A stretch of 5,990 nucleotides of DNA from NCBI GenBank assembly GCA_024636425.1, contig JAGXHB010000210.1, forward strand, positions 1 through 5,990, written 5' to 3'. Of the stretch, positions 5,853 to 5,990 are shown piece after piece. The notes beneath the pieces were generated by a model. It ran no database searches and was not told the origin of the DNA. It worked only from the letters and a program-made list of their open reading frames with translations. Numbering within the stretch: position 1 is the first letter of the stretch; each line of letters opens with the position of its first letter. This DNA is from Roseobacter sp. (GTDB lineage Bacteria; Pseudomonadota; Alphaproteobacteria; Rhodobacterales; Rhodobacteraceae). A program made the position numbers and the translations under genes.

Positions 5853-5990
5853 TTAAATGGCGTCGCGGATCAGCGGGCAGGTCATGCAATGCGACCCGCC
5901 CCGTCCGCGTCCGAGTTCCGATCCGGGGATCGTGATGACTTCGACACCCGCCTTGCGCAGCAGGGTGTTGGAATAGACGTTGCGCTCGTA
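5853..5990 (-). CDS. arcA: Arginine deiminase, C-terminal 45 residues only (cut by window edge)
   Basis: The minus-strand frame enters at the right edge and ends at TAA (5853-5855). The segment GSELGRGRGGSHCMTCPL is the arginine deiminase C-terminal signature; the Cys in GGSHCMTCP is the active-site nucleophile that attacks the arginine guanidinium. The enzyme hydrolyses arginine to citrulline and ammonia in the cytosol. The full family length is a little over 400 residues, so about nine-tenths of the gene is outside the window, as are any operon promoter and arginine/ornithine antiporter gene (arcD). It is the first visible gene of the arcA-arcB-arcC operon. Confidence 0.95.
   Translation of the reverse strand, partial: YERNVYSNTLLRKAGVEVITIPGSELGRGRGGSHCMTCPLIRDAI

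Overview
The window looks like a chromosomal segment of an alphaproteobacterium, most likely a Rhodobacteraceae/roseobacter-type organism. This rests on protein style (for example the 'HVNR' class of Crp/Fnr regulator and the small 'ALSICEAL' protein) and on high G+C in the flanks; it is a judgement without a database search. The middle (about 1200-2860) looks less GC-rich than the two ends.

Left part: the 3' end of an atypical SDR/NmrA-like NAD(P)-binding protein on the + strand, cut by the window edge and closed by a textbook intrinsic terminator (561-590). About 185 bases with no recognisable gene follow. Then, on the minus strand, come a small monohaem c-type cytochrome lipoprotein (777-1190) and a tandem-domain universal stress protein (1353-2207). 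A perfect FNR-type box, TTGAT-N4-ATCAA (2263-2276), lies just upstream of the stress protein gene, so oxygen-responsive control by an FNR/FnrL-type regulator is likely.

Middle: about 375 bases upstream of the stress protein hold that promoter and otherwise nothing I recognise. A small minus-strand protein of unknown function (about 81 aa) is divergent from a Crp/Fnr-family regulator on the + strand (3002-3718). The shared upstream region carries a perfect 14-bp palindrome (2923-2936) that could be a Crp/Fnr-type operator.

Right part: three tightly packed minus-strand genes of the arginine deiminase (ADI) pathway, in the order arcA (only the C-terminal 45 codons, with the catalytic Cys), ornithine carbamoyltransferase (arcB/argF) and carbamate kinase (arcC). 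Together they convert arginine to citrulline, then to ornithine and carbamoyl phosphate, and finally make ATP with release of ammonia and CO2. Spacings of 10 nt and 1 nt and ribosome-binding sites embedded in the preceding gene indicate one operon. It converges on the Crp/Fnr gene.

The theme is energy supply and survival under oxygen limitation: arginine fermentation, an FNR-box-driven stress protein, a cytochrome and a Crp/Fnr regulator. The points most worth a second look are an Asp-to-Gly change in the substrate-binding loop of the carbamoyltransferase, the candidate regulatory palindromes, the carbamate kinase C-terminal extension and the uncharacterised small protein. I found no CRISPR array, tRNA, rRNA, insertion sequence or clearly new multi-gene system.
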